A stretch of 62,370 bases of DNA from Ciborinia camelliae (taxonomy: Eukaryota; Ascomycota; Leotiomycetes; Helotiales; Sclerotiniaceae), in assembly GCA_025890175.1 (NCBI GenBank), contig JANPYM010000001.1:4777948-4840317 (forward strand). Direction: 5' to 3'. A program made the position numbers and the translations under genes. The notes under the pieces were generated by a model. That model ran no database searches, had not been told where the DNA came from, and saw nothing but the letters and a program-made list of their open reading frames with translations. Below are positions 11,607-23,022 of the stretch, piece by piece. Every line of letters starts with the position of its first letter. The first letter of the stretch is position 1.

Positions 11607-13046
11607 ATGACATCTGAATCCTTCAATGTCAGCAACTCCTTGTCAAATGGCAATACAGGATTTGTTGATCATGAAGATGTTTATCCGACTATTTGTTCAA
11701 GCCCTCCAACTCCTCTTACTCCTATTCAAGACTCCCTCATTAATTCTTCTATCGATTTCAACTTTGACCATATTGATGAGGACCAAATCCAAGAGGAAAT
11801 GGATGACGCAATTGATCCAGATTTAATGTCAGTAGACTTGGTCAATCTACCAAACTTTGAAACCCCCTTCCAGATGTCTGTCGACCCTCCATTCATTATC
11901 GGCTCCAGTTTCCCAGTACAAGGTGGCCAGTCTCTAGGATCAGGATTTCAGGGCACCAACCAACGAGCTTTTCAGCCATTCACAGTCTCGAAGCCATTCA
12001 GCCAATCACATGTCAATAATGTTAATGCCCCTTCATCTGCCCGAGTCAGAAAGGTAGATGGTTCAGCAAACTTGAATAAACCAAACACCAAGGTGAATTT
12101 CGTGGACCCGATGCACCCTCGTGCGCACCTCAAGCATTCTGCGATTTTCTGTTGCCAAATCCCCGTTTGTATCCGAGAATCAAAGAAAGAATACGAGTAC
12201 GATATTCGACAGTTTATCATCAACTATTCCCAGCCAACGATTATTTCTCCCTTGTACGATGGTCGCGCTGCAAGTGTTTTGCCAGAGACGGCAAATCCAG
12301 ACCTCCGTATTCCAATGCTCTTACTTTCGGGAGCCAGAGCATACAAGGTAGAAAAGTTGGGTGAGGACAAGATTCTACGACTCTTTGTAAGTGATATCAT
12401 CCACGGCGATAAGAAATCTAAGAGCAAGAGATACTTGGAGGTTCTTCCTGGAGGAACAGTTGAGCAAATGGGATGGATCGACGACCTGAGAGATACCGTC
12501 GCCGGTGCGGGTGGATCCAGCACTTGGAAATGTGGCACTCACGGAGATATCTGGAACGTGACCGTCTTGGAGAACATATTCGATGACGGTATTGACGGCT
12601 CGGCTACGCCATCTTTGAGCGGTGGCTACGATAGTGGGTATGCCAGCTCCACTGGACAGATGAGAGGAGTACGAAGAAAGGGATCTTTCTATGGCAGCGA
12701 TAACTATCAGGAAAACTCTGTTCATGATCACAGTCACGTTACCACTCACTTGGATGGAGATACAATGATGGAAAACACCATTGCAAGTGTCAACTCCCTT
12801 GGAAGTGCCAATCCCATTGGAATGACTAATCCCCTTGAACAAATCGACGAGCAGGAGTTGGAGGAACTTGAGACGGGCGAAGTTCTTGGACACATGAATG
12901 GCAGCAATTACCCCACTGGTAGTGACTTCATGCAGTCACCACAAGGTTACACGTGGGATGATGCTCTTCTGGACGAGGTCAATATGTTTATTGCCAGTGA
13001 AGCTGGCTCTGACGACACTGTCGGAACCGACTACGACATTATTTGA
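11607..13046 (+). CDS. Uncharacterised 479-aa protein with central conserved-looking domain
   Basis: Single exon from ATG (MTSESFNVSNS) after a CAACAACAA leader to TGA. Residues 1-165 are Ser/Asn/Pro-rich with an acidic patch (DEDQIQEEMDDAIDPD) and look disordered. Residues about 170-340 look folded, with FCCQIPVCI, DIRQFIINY, LLLSGARAYKVEKLG and a charged GDKKSKSKRY. The C-terminal ~140 residues are again low-complexity and acidic (EQIDEQELEELETGEV). No signal peptide or transmembrane helix. The long disordered acidic ends resemble regulatory proteins, but no DNA-binding motif is visible, so I assign no function. Confidence 0.75.
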   Translation: MTSESFNVSNSLSNGNTGFVDHEDVYPTICSSPPTPLTPIQDSLINSSIDFNFDHIDEDQIQEEMDDAIDPDLMSVDLVNLPNFETPFQMSVDPPFIIGSSFPVQGGQSLGSGFQGTNQRAFQPFTVSKPFSQSHVNNVNAPSSARVRKVDGSANLNKPNTKVNFVDPMHPRAHLKHSAIFCCQIPVCIRESKKEYEYDIRQFIINYSQPTIISPLYDGRAASVLPETANPDLRIPMLLLSGARAYKVEKLGEDKILRLFVSDIIHGDKKSKSKRYLEVLPGGTVEQMGWIDDLRDTVAGAGGSSTWKCGTHGDIWNVTVLENIFDDGIDGSATPSLSGGYDSGYASSTGQMRGVRRKGSFYGSDNYQENSVHDHSHVTTHLDGDTMMENTIASVNSLGSANPIGMTNPLEQIDEQELEELETGEVLGHMNGSNYPTGSDFMQSPQGYTWDDALLDEVNMFIASEAGSDDTVGTDYDII

Positions 13047-14692
13047 GCGGAAGCGGCGTGACTTACGAGAGGGGATACGGCGAGAAACCATGGCTGGCCA
13101 TTGTTGTTGTAACTGATACATGCAGCAATTGATATCATCAAGCGTTCTTATTTCAGGTTCTGGGATATTTTAGAGGATACGGCGGACACAAATCTTTATG
13201 GATGGAAGGAATGAATCAATGAATGACTGACAATATCGGAGATGTCTTTGATGGTGGTGGATATGAATGGATAATGAGTTAATAGGGCAATATCTTTCGG
13301 GTTTTGACATCTTCCTGAGAAGTCGGTGCGGTTTGGCATTGAGGTTTTGCATTGAGTTGAGTTGATTTGAGTTGCGAGCATGGCATGGAGACACAGGCGG
13401 ATACTACTATTGAGTATTTCTTAAGAGCTGGGCTGGTCCCTTGAATCAAAGCGATCATATTCTTGAATCCAAAATGCAATCTTTGCTTGTGCATGTGAGC
13501 TTTTGGTGATCTTAATGAGACAGACCGACAGATAGATGAACCTGGTGATCTTGCAATTGCAAAGTTGACTCCAGATGATGTCTCTCGTGCTGCATGCGGA
13601 CTCTGGTGATTAGGCTCGGAAATTCCTCACGGGAGAAGCTCCAGGCTATCGTCGGCTCGGCTCAGCATTCTTCTCCTCCCTCACGGTAAGTCTTACATAC
13701 TAGGTACATATATCTGCATTTTGAGTCTTAAGACACCGGCATAGACGGAAAAATCCCAATCTCAATCTCAATCTCAACCTCAACCTCATCAGAAGATCTA
13801 GAATATCATCTGCACATCTAACCCAAGTGACCACTTCTAACCTCACATCCCGAAACCCTCGAGGGCTACTGGCTCATCATGAGTTAATTATTTTTCCATG
13901 ACGGACCCGTGGCGCGGCAAATTTTCGCATTTTCACCCACACGGGCAAATTGCAGCGGCAATTGTCATGGCCTCATTCCCCCCTTGCATATCGTGGCGCA
14001 GTAGAGTAGCTACGGTACTTACAGCTGATCGGAAGCTGCGGTGGATACCGAAATACTCCTTTCATTCAATCATTCATTCATTCATTCATTCCACATTCTT
14101 CGGATGATCAAAGCTCAGAGCTAGGTAGGCTTCTTCATTCACATTTCACATTTCAAATTTCAACGGTAAAGTTTAGACTTGGAGGATGTAGCATTCGGGA
14201 AATGAGGGAGGGAGGTAGGTAGGTAGGTTCATCTGACCGAGGCGGGAAATGAAGAATTGAGAATTGAGGAGAGACATCGACATCGACTTCCTTCGGGATT
14301 CTCCTTCCACATTCCTGAAGGCTGTGAAGAAAAAAAAGGTCGTTCGTTGGGATTTGGGGTTGGAATGTAAGATCTTGTTTATGCATGTGTGGATTCTGGG
14401 CTCGGGGCTCTGGACTCTGCACTCTGGAGGCTTTTGCAGAAGGGATGAATGAGGAGGGGGGAGGGTGTGGAGGAGGAGAGATGCTGGGGATTATATAGCT
14501 GGGGATATCTCTCGCATCATTTGGGAGTGCGAGCACATCATCTTCATCTTCATCTTCATCTTCATCATCATCATTTAATATCAGATACCTACGATACGAT
14601 TTATCAGAGCAAACCCCATCAGACATCATCCATCAAATCAAATTTCCAAGAAAGAAACTCGAGGAAAAGAACAAAAGGAACGAAAAACAAAA
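13047..14692. other. Intergenic region upstream of the small secreted protein
   Basis: About 1.6 kb without a convincing gene. It contains (ATTC)n near 14064-14091, (GGTA)n near 14213-14228 and a (TCATCT)n tract near 14539-14572. Confidence 0.5.
14491..14498 (+). promoter_or_regulatory. Candidate TATA box of the secreted-protein gene
   Basis: The sequence ttatatag lies about 200 bp upstream of the ATG at 14693, in the longest gene-free stretch of this part. It is followed by a CAT/CTT-rich leader. This is a position-based inference only. Confidence 0.4.
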
Positions 14693-15130
14693 ATGCATTT
14701 CCTCACACAAACCATCATCGCTGCGGCCTTTCTCGCCGGCGCCGTCTTCTCGGTTCCAAGCCCACAGGCTCCGATTAATGGTGGAAGTGGTGGTGATCAG
14801 GGAACCGTTAGTATCTTTCTTTTCCCTTCACTGTCTTGTATCTTCCTTCCTTGGCACACATATATGATGTTGTTTCGCTTTTTCGACGAAGATGACAACG
14901 TGTTAGCGCATGCACAAGCTGATTATGATATTGATATACTATAGTGCTATTGGAAATGCTGCGAGTTTGATAATATTACCGGGGGCAGTCTCTGCAAGGG
15001 AAATGCGTCGCCTTACCCGCATGCAGTGGATTGCTCGGTGGATATGGAGTTCCCGGCCAATATGACGTGTTGTCATCAGACTGATTGTAGTGATCAAACG
15101 GTCATGCCGAAACCGATTACGGTGGTATAG
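14693..15130 (+). CDS. Small secreted cysteine-rich protein (8 Cys, hydrophobin-like order)
   Basis: Two exons (14693-14806, 14945-15130) with a GT-AG intron of 138 nt give 99 aa. The ATG follows an A-rich leader. Residues 1-20 form a clear signal peptide (MHFLTQTIIAAAFLAGAVFS). The mature part has exactly eight cysteines in the order C, CC, C, C, CC, C (CYWKCC, SLCKG, VDCSV, MTCCHQ, TDCSD). That order is the hallmark of hydrophobins. However, the first gap (3) and last gap (4) are shorter than usual, and the mature chain is polar with three N-glycosylation sequons (NIT, NAS, NMT). It may be a diverged hydrophobin-like protein or an unrelated disulfide-rich secreted protein or candidate effector. 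The intron is inferred from phase and was not confirmed. Confidence 0.75.
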
Positions 15131-15616
15131 ACGGTTGTGGGGTCGTGGCAGCGGGAAGGTCGTGGGTTGGTGCGAATACGGGTTGGTTGGGATGGGGTTG
15201 GGATGGGGGTGGAGTGGTGGGATTGAAGATGGACTTGGAAAGGATGGGGTGGGGGTTTCGTTTTTGAAAAGTTTGGCTATGGGTTTTTATCTGGATTGGG
15301 AATTGGGGAGGGGGAAGGGGATGATTTCGTTTTCAGGATGCGAATTGGCACTTCTTCTTTTGATTTGAAAATGAGCAGTGGAGACCTGTCCTGTCAAAAA
15401 TTGGGTTCAATAAAATTGTCTTTAGATAGTCAGCTTGCCATTCCTAATATAAAATTATTTGTGGAGGTATCAGTCTGGCACTATCATGTGGCCATCAAAA
15501 AGGAATCTGATTAATATGCAGAGTGAAAACCGTGAAAGAATCTTGAGTAGGGGCTAGAAGCAACCGGAAATGGCTCATACTGTTCTATGAGTATTCTCTG
15601 CGTATGTACATGGAAG
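15131..15616. other. Convergent intergenic region
   Basis: A G-rich stretch at about 15,120-15,330 is followed by AT-richer sequence, between two converging genes. It most likely holds both 3' UTRs. No gene is seen. Confidence 0.5.
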
Positions 15617-17033
15617 CTAATCCCTTGATTCTGGTTCTTCGGCGAAGAAGGTATGTTTCAATGCCTAAATAGTCAAGGTTAGCGAACCGTTATTATCTCT
15701 CTACAGAACTTGAGGCTACCAACCTCATCCGCAGTCAATCTGTTGCTACTTTCGTAAACAACCAAATTTGCAACTAAATCTCGTCCATCTTCCTCGGCGT
15801 CCGGTAAGAGTTCCTCCCATGATTTGCTCGGGAATATATTCCACCACTGAAACGGATTGGTTTTCCACTTCATTGCTTCCGGCCATGTTTGCTCGGTTGG
15901 TGTCCCGAGTGTCTTGAACATACTTAAAATCAGTCCTAATTGGTTTCCATCTTCATCGCCGCGTCGACTTTCCAGTAATGGGGTGGGGGGTGAGCGAAGG
16001 CATTCGGCGAGAAGAACACCCGTGGACCAGAGATCAAGAGATGTATCGTAAGATGTATTGGAGAAGAGAGTCTCGGGGCAGCGATAGCATGTAGTACCAA
16101 CCTCAAGACACTTTTGGTCAGCGGGCTCAGCAGATGAAGAGATGTTTGGGTGCCATGCGGTGCCGAAATCGGCAATCACGATTGGGACTTGGCCATCTAT
16201 ATCATGAGGTAAAAGAATATTAGACGGCGATACATCACGGTGAATTATTTGCTGTGCATGAAGATATGCAAGTCCGGATAGGACTTCTTTGAAAATCTTT
16301 TTAGTTGTGCGTACGTTGAGGCCATTGATACTTCTTGACAGCAGATCTGACAAAGTGTATGGCATATATGGTAACAGCAGTACCAATCTCGACTCTTGGT
16401 CATAGAAAGTCGTGCGCAGTGAAATTATGGAAGGGTGCGAGAGCCTTTTGAGGATAGCAATTTCACGAGTGGGGGAATGTGGTTCCACGTTATGGGTTTC
16501 TGTAATCACTTTAAGTGCATAGGAACCCTCCTCAGTATCACACCCATAGACTTGAGAAACTGCACCACTAGAGATATGGTGGCAGTTTTTATAGGAGCCT
16601 ATTGTTATACCGGGGCTTTTGGGCGCAGCAAAGTTTGCCGATAATGAGTCCTCGCCACCTGAGTCAATAGGGGTATTAGGATTGCATAAAGAATCGTAAG
16701 CAGCCTATATCTTCAGGTCAGTAACATATGGATGATGAGATGAACAACAACTCGATGCAGTGGTAAAAATATCTTTTCTGAATGGGCCAAGAAGGAAATG
16801 TTAAGATAGTAGAAAGATATGATAGGTAAAAGAAGATGTGATGGTGATGGTGAAAGAGAGAGTTCGAGATATTGCATACATGATAATATTTATAGATGAA
16901 ACTTTCAACTCACTCTAGATGGCGAAGAATTGTAAGCTTCCGATTCTATCTCAAATGCGTTTTTTTGTGTATTGCCGCTAAGGTCATCAATTGCGGAGAG
17001 AAATTTCTTACTATTATTAGAAAAGTCAGCCAT
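15617..17033 (-). CDS. CAK/Csk1-like CDK-family protein kinase
   Basis: Three exons on the minus strand: 16914-17033, 15724-16704 and 15617-15664 (introns 209 and 59 nt), giving 382 aa starting MADFSNNSKK. The first intron has a clean gtgagt donor. The last restores a normal kinase tail (ADEALKHTFF) that would otherwise read out of the family pattern, although its donor (gttggt) is weak. Visible motifs are a degenerate Gly loop (SSGAVSQVYG), ATP-binding Lys in YALKVI (~105), catalytic HRDVSPSN with Asp ~197, and DFG at ~219. Also seen are an activation-segment end TTCYRCPE in place of APE, and LDLWSTGVLLAE. The CDK-like fold, with WEELLPDAEEDGRDLV late in the domain, resembles fungal CDK-activating kinases (Cak1/Csk1). 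The catalytic-loop Lys is Ser, which is unusual. Role as CAK is inferred. Confidence 0.8.
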
Positions 17034-18157
17034 GTTGGTGGTATGTTCACTTGGAGTGGTAATACTTTACAGTCTCGAGATATTATCATATCGTTCTGAA
17101 GCTTTCAGCTCCTGCTTCCAGTCTGAAGTCGAATTCATATTCTTAGATCAACAGGGCAAGAAAAATAATCAAGCAAGTGTGTTCCCTCATATAGAAAAGT
17201 TGTATTGTCTACCCATCATCTATCATCTATCATCCAAGGTGTTTTGATGGATACGAGATATCTCTGTCTCTTGTTATCGGATAAAGTTCGGAGGTTTCTG
17301 GTTCTAAAGTTAGGTATTCAAGGGCGAGATGAATGAGATGAGAGAGGAGAGGAGAGGAGAGGAGAAGAGAGAAGAGGAGGATGAAAGGTTCTCGAATGAA
17401 TAATAATAAGTAGGTACCTACAGTACAGTACAGACTGTGAAGTGAATTATCTTAAGGTATGAACAAGAATGAACAAGAATGAACAAGAATGTCTAATCCA
17501 TTTTATTGGAGTTCTCCTTTGATTTGTTCCCCTTCCCTCTTCGTTTGGTTATGATTACCTAAGCACCAACATCAAGTGATTGATTGATTGATCCCTGGTC
17601 GCTGGAGGTACCGGTAATTGTGGCATATCACGTGGCAGATTCCCATTGCTCATTTTGTTCTGCATCCTCTCATCCCTCTTACAACAAGGATTATGGAAGC
17701 AAGCGAAAAGCTCCGACCAATTAATTCCAGAAGAGCCGCTTTCGCTCCTTCGAGGTTGGGAATCTCGGAGAACATCTAATTCCGAAAGCATGATAGTCTT
17801 ATTATTCCAATATTACCTACCTAGGTACGGTACCTAAGGTATTGATAGATTATTTCCAAAGAAATTCCATTCAAATAAAATCCATCCAGGACAAACAGGA
17901 CATCCAGTACATCCAGGACATCCAGGACATCAATGTACAATCATCCAATAATTCATCATTGTTTACAATAAGTACCGAGACTAGTACGAGTATCACAAAA
18001 AGACAAAGATTACCTACCTACCTACACTTTTCCTACCTTACATACCTACATCCTTTTACTTTGATTATTATATGACTATGAACAATCATTTGTTACACCG
18101 ATGAGAAGCTTCTTGAGAAGTTAAGATTACCTGGAATAAGATTACAATACCGCAAAT
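17034..18157. other. Divergent intergenic region between kinase and syp1
   Basis: It contains a (GGAGA)n run near 17,345-17,372, three copies of gaacaagaat near 17,461-17,490 and TAGGTACCTA-type palindromes near 17,411 and 17,819. A run of acatccag repeats lies near 17,899-17,930. No gene is supported; both promoters should lie here. Confidence 0.5.
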
Positions 18158-21003
18158 ATGGATGCAGTCGACCGTCAAGAGTATCCTGCTATGCTGGTAA
18201 GTTCTTTCTGTTCTGTGCCAAACCCATACCGAGTCTTCAGTCAGTCAATCTACCTCATATGCTAACCTAACTACTATCTAGGTTCGACTACAGCCAGGGG
18301 CAGCAGCAATAAAACTTAATGAAAGAGTCAAGAGGATAAACAAAATGAATACTGAGATTGGGGAATGGCTCTCGGTATATATCAACGGACAGCTGGGATG
18401 ACATATCATTTACATAATTACTAGGAGCGTCGGAAAATAGAAGAGCAATATGCTCACAGCCTCAGAAAGCTTGCGCGCAGACCACTACAGGATACGGGGG
18501 GAGATTTGGGGTATGGCATCTTAAGACACCTGGACTCGATTCGATGTTGGCTAACCGGGCATTAGGGTATTCGATGCACCATGGAGAAAAATGGTGAATT
18601 CTGTTCAATCGTTCGCGGACACTCATTACAATTTCTCCGATCGACTGCTTAAGGATGTTGAGGTGCCTCTGCGACAATATGCTACACACAATCGAGAAAT
18701 GCAGGCAATGACAACAATGCAAGGGAATCTCGCGGCTATGGCTAAGGAACTTGAAGATGCGCAACATGCATCAGACAAGCTCAGTAAGAAGGGCGGGAAA
18801 GCAAGTGCACAGAAGGTGGATAATGCGGCAGCTAAATTACAGAGTGCTGAACAACAATGGCAAGCCCAAGCCCCTTTCATATATGAAAGTCTTCAAGCAG
18901 CAGACGAAAGTCGATTGACTCACCTACACTCTATCCTCACTCTACTCGAAACACATGAAGCCGATAGAATCGAGAGAGGTCGAGTTGCTGTTGAGCAGAC
19001 CCTAGCAGCATTATTGGAGGTAGACACAGCCCAAGAAATTAGGAATTGGTCGGGAAGACCCGCCACGGAACGGTCCGCTAGGCAATTGTCTAGCGCTGAA
19101 GATGGTGGCGATGCTAGTACCACACAACCATTACCCCCGCCTACCCCACGATCTTCACACTCGGTTGCTGCTAGTGATATATCCAAACACGAAGGTTCTG
19201 GTGGTAAGCTCCAGTTCTTGAGCCCTCATTGTTGCTACATAGAATCAGATGCAACATAATCTTGTGCCATATGCTAATACGCTAAATCTAGAGTCGAAAC
19301 TAAAAAGCCGCTTTGGCACGATGCTTCAACGTCGACGTCAGAGCATTCATGGGGGATTTGCTCGCGCCCCTTCGCCTAATAAGGGATTTGCAAGTTTGAA
19401 TCGCCAGTCCAACAGCAGTTCGGGACGACCAAACTTATCACCTCATGCTTCATCAAATAACTTACGAGACTCCCCTTCACAAGACACCCGGCTTTCTGCG
19501 CTCGCCGAATCACCACCTAATCCATTTAATGGCATGGCTCAAGAGACGCTGAACGTGTCGGATACGATTAGGCCAGCTACTTCTAATGGTGTACCAAGCC
19601 CGGGAATGATAGATCTATCGGACGTTGAACCACCGCCAGGTCCACCCCCATCGCATTTTCAGGAAACACAAAAAGATTCTGAAGGCTTCTCCGTACCGGC
19701 TGCCATGAATGATCCTATATCGCAAGCTCAACAAGAGGCCCACGAGCACAACGAACCTCAATTTAAGCTAGATATCCGAGACCAACCCATCCCTGAGCAA
19801 GATGCAGATGCACAAGCTGCGTTGTCAAATGTGGCTAATACTTTGCGCTCATCTCAATTGATCACTCCAGCTCGAAAGGTCGGTACTGTCCGGGGTCGAA
19901 GAGACGTTCGGAACACAGTATATGTCCCTTCGCCCAATCTCGAGGTGGGTAGCATAGAAAACAATCATCCTCCTTCGCCAGCCCTCCCGCCAGGGATGGC
20001 ACGTGCGGCAGCCTTCGCAGCCATTTCAGAACATGGCCATGGTGCACCAAGTGTATCTGATACAAATTCAATTCGTTCCGGGCATTCTCTCTCAAACAAT
20101 GCTGTGGTCAAGCATGCTGATATGCATCACCCTGGCCTGAATGCGTCAATTGTAGAGACTGTCAGTGCCATCATAGAAAACGGGGTAGTTAAAACAATCA
20201 AGGTTGCTGGGGAGATTGCTTTAATCTACATATCGTCGCCGAATGGTACTTCGTTACCAGCTTCAGGTAAGTCAACTTAAAGAAAGTGGCAGCAAAGTCT
20301 AACTTGAACAGGAACTGAGATAATCCGTATCAATAACTATCCAGCTCTAGAAGCTATTGGCCCTAACAGAACATTCATTCATCCAGTCTCAACAGAGAAG
20401 CCGGATGAATTCACCGTTGATCTTGCTTCAGTCTCACACAAAGCCTGTGCAGCATTCACCTACCGAGTACATGTCGATGATCAGGATATGGCTGCACATT
20501 CACCATTACTTTTGAAGCCAGCGTGGAAACCTGTTGGCGATAAGCTTGGTCTTGTTATCGAGTACGCGCTTAACCCAGCTTTCTCTTCCGATGCCATAAC
20601 TTTCAACAATCTCGTTATTATAGGTAAATACGCAGGCGCCGGAGCTATCGGGTGCAGATCCAAACCTCCTGGCACCCATTACCGTGACAAGTCTGTTTTC
20701 GTTTGGCGTCTCGGAGATATTACTCTCAGTCATGAATCGCATAAAGTGAGCGCCTTATTCACCGGCTCGGAGGGTGCAATTCCTCATCCAGATCATGCAG
20801 AAGCTAGATGGGAAGTGCACAGTCCAGTTGTTGGCAATGGTATCAGTCTTTCCAGACTGGAAGCAGCAAAAAGCGCAGAGGCATCAGACCCATTTGCAGA
20901 TGAATCGTTGGCACCAACGGCAGGTAATTGGGTGAATGTTGAGACAAGTAGGAAGATCGCCACTGGCCCGGGGATGTATGAAGCAAGACAAATCATAGCA
21001 TGA
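18158..21003 (+). CDS. syp1: Syp1-like F-BAR / mu-homology endocytic adaptor (muniscin)
   Basis: Six exons: 18158-18196, 18282-18374, 18425-18510, 18566-19203, 19292-20266 and 20312-21003, giving 840 aa. All introns are GT-AG and phases agree. The N-terminal ~260 residues form an F-BAR domain: it starts MDAVDRQEYPAML, continues VKRINKMNTEIGEWLSERRK and DAPWRKMVNSVQSFAD, then long charged helices. A Pro/Ser-rich disordered linker follows, including SKLKSRFGTMLQRRRQS, a motif typical of fungal Syp1. The C-terminal ~235 residues read like a mu-homology domain. Muniscins bind the plasma membrane at early endocytic sites and recruit adaptors and cargo; in yeast Syp1 also acts on septins and the bud neck. 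The gene is intact. Confidence 0.9.
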
Positions 21004-22918
21004 AGAATCGGGATGATATTTGGACATTAGGGCTTGAGGAAGGGAAGAAGTTCTTTTCTGTGAGTCGTCTTTAACTGTTTAGGGATGGTTAAAAAGTGGT
21101 TGAAGAAGTACATAAATGCAGATGGAGCTTTGCATGGTGGAAAAGTAATGGTTGGGGAATTGGGGAGGTGGTTTTTGATACCTAGCGATTAGCGCTATTC
21201 TTTTTTTTTTGTAATGTACGTATCTGTATATACCTTACAGCGAGTTTGATTGGGATTGTGGTATGAAGCCGTCTACCTGTGTACTTCTATGAACCAATGT
21301 CTGAATAGGTAGCAATTGATTGCTAATATCATGGTCTCTCGTGATACGCAATATAGTAAATCCATACAGATTTTTTCTAGATAAAGCTCTGTTTATATAT
21401 TCTTCAAGAGTTAAAAGCCGTTGACATCTCTCTCGAATGTCTCGAATGAAATTCTTAAGCTACCCGAGTCTCTCAAGTGAGTGAAATCTCTCAAAATTAT
21501 GTGGAATTTTGATGAATTAATTCATGATCGCAAAAGAAAATTTGGTCGAAAGACATCCAGTAGAAATCATAATGCATATCTTCTGCGCACAACATATGCA
21601 CCCAGAAAGTAGGTAGGTAGGTACTAGGTAGGTACTAGGTAGGTAAGCCCCCCGACAGAATTCACAGCTCGAATCTCCGTCCCTACTCCGAATCCATCTA
21701 TCTGAATCCATGGGCCCAATCATCCTCGCACGCCGTCTCTCCATCGCCTTCTCGTTATTTGTTGTGCGGCCCCAAATCTCAAATCAAGGTTTTCAGCTAT
21801 GCGGATGCTGTGCTATGGCATAGATCATCGTCATTCGCGATTCGCGATTCTCATATGGACCCTCTCAATCAATCGATCGATTTTAAGTCTTGACCCTTAA
21901 GCCTTTTTAAGCCTTTGCAATGCGAGAAATGATAGTTGGCGGTTCGTGCTTTCAGAAGCGAATTTTCGCATGCTGGTTTGATTGGTTGGTTGGTTGTTCG
22001 GGTTTGGGTTGGTTCGTTATTACTATACCTACTACCAACTATACTACTATACTACTATAGGTATCCGTGGGTCGATGCATGGATGCATGCATGGATGGAT
22101 GACTGCATATGCACGCGCGAGTTGTGTGACGGTTGGTTGATCCCTGTCGTGCTGAATTCAGGGAATGCCATTCTTGTTTGCCTACCCTACCTATCCTGGT
22201 TGAAAATGAGGGGGTGGATGATATATGATAATATCGATAATATCTTGATTTGGGAGGTTGGAACTTGCGTTGCATTGATTCCTAGGTGGGTAATGGGAAA
22301 TTCTGGGATACTGGGATACTGGTGGGATATGCCTGGCTGCTGGCATGGGATAGGGTCCGAAAGGAGCTGGATTGGTGTTGGAAATACCCGCTAGGTTGAT
22401 TGGGAGAGTGGGAGAGTGGGAGTGTGGGGTTGTTGGAACTTGGATGGGAGAGTGGACTTTCTTTTTCAGGTGGGATGGGGGATTGGATTGGATTGGATTG
22501 AGTTTGATTTGATATCTATGTATGTATGGGGTAACGAGTACGAGTTGGGGGCAATGACAATGGTAACTACTGAATGTGTACGATTTGGTCATGCAAGAGT
22601 CTCTAAATGAGGGGTTAATATGGCGACATTGTGATACAGATGGTCTGTAATGGGTGATCTGTGATCGGGAGGTGAATATATAAGTTACGTCACTTTACCC
22701 CTCATTGCTCCTGCTTCAGTCTTGACATCACCTCTTCGTCTTATACTACTACTACTTCCTCTTTGACCTTGGTCCCGAGAACTCTCTTCTACCTACAATA
22801 TCCTATATAACTCAACAACAACAGTTCTTCAGTTTATTCGTATAATCAACTTCAAGACCTCTCTTATTTCAATACATATCTCGATATCAAAACCTAAAAC
22901 CCATCTCCCATTTCAATC
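21004..22918. other. Intergenic region and leader upstream of the repeat-protein gene
   Basis: About 1.9 kb without a supported gene. It has (GGTA)n with interspersed ctaggta at 21,609-21,645 and ATGGATGC-like repeats near 22,074-22,101. A tata-like element (aatatataag) lies near 22,675. The last 200 bp are a CT/CAA-rich leader. Confidence 0.45.
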
Positions 22919-23011
22919 GTAAGTGACATCTTCATTTCTCGTCCACGCAGCAATATATATCCAACTATCCAGCACTCAAAAGACTCAAACACTAACACCA
23001 ACTCCCTCTAG
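22919..23011 (+). other. Probable 5'-UTR intron of the low-complexity protein gene
   Basis: A strong donor (gtaagtgac) at 22919, a branch-like actaac near 22,991 and an acceptor (ccctctag) ending at 23011, 11 bp before the ATG, define a 93-nt leader intron. The inference rests on splice signals only. Confidence 0.6.
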
Positions 23012-23022
23012 CAAATACAATC

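Noticed and set aside
14153..14629. 158-aa minus-strand ORF with DEDEDEDED tract
   Set aside because: It arises from the (TCATCT)n repeat and overlaps the likely promoter and leader of the secreted-protein gene; no domain and poor composition outside the repeat.
21936..22394. 152-aa Trp-rich plus-strand ORF
   Set aside because: Made of simple GGTT/ATGGATGC repeats in an intergenic region; no plausible family or splice context.
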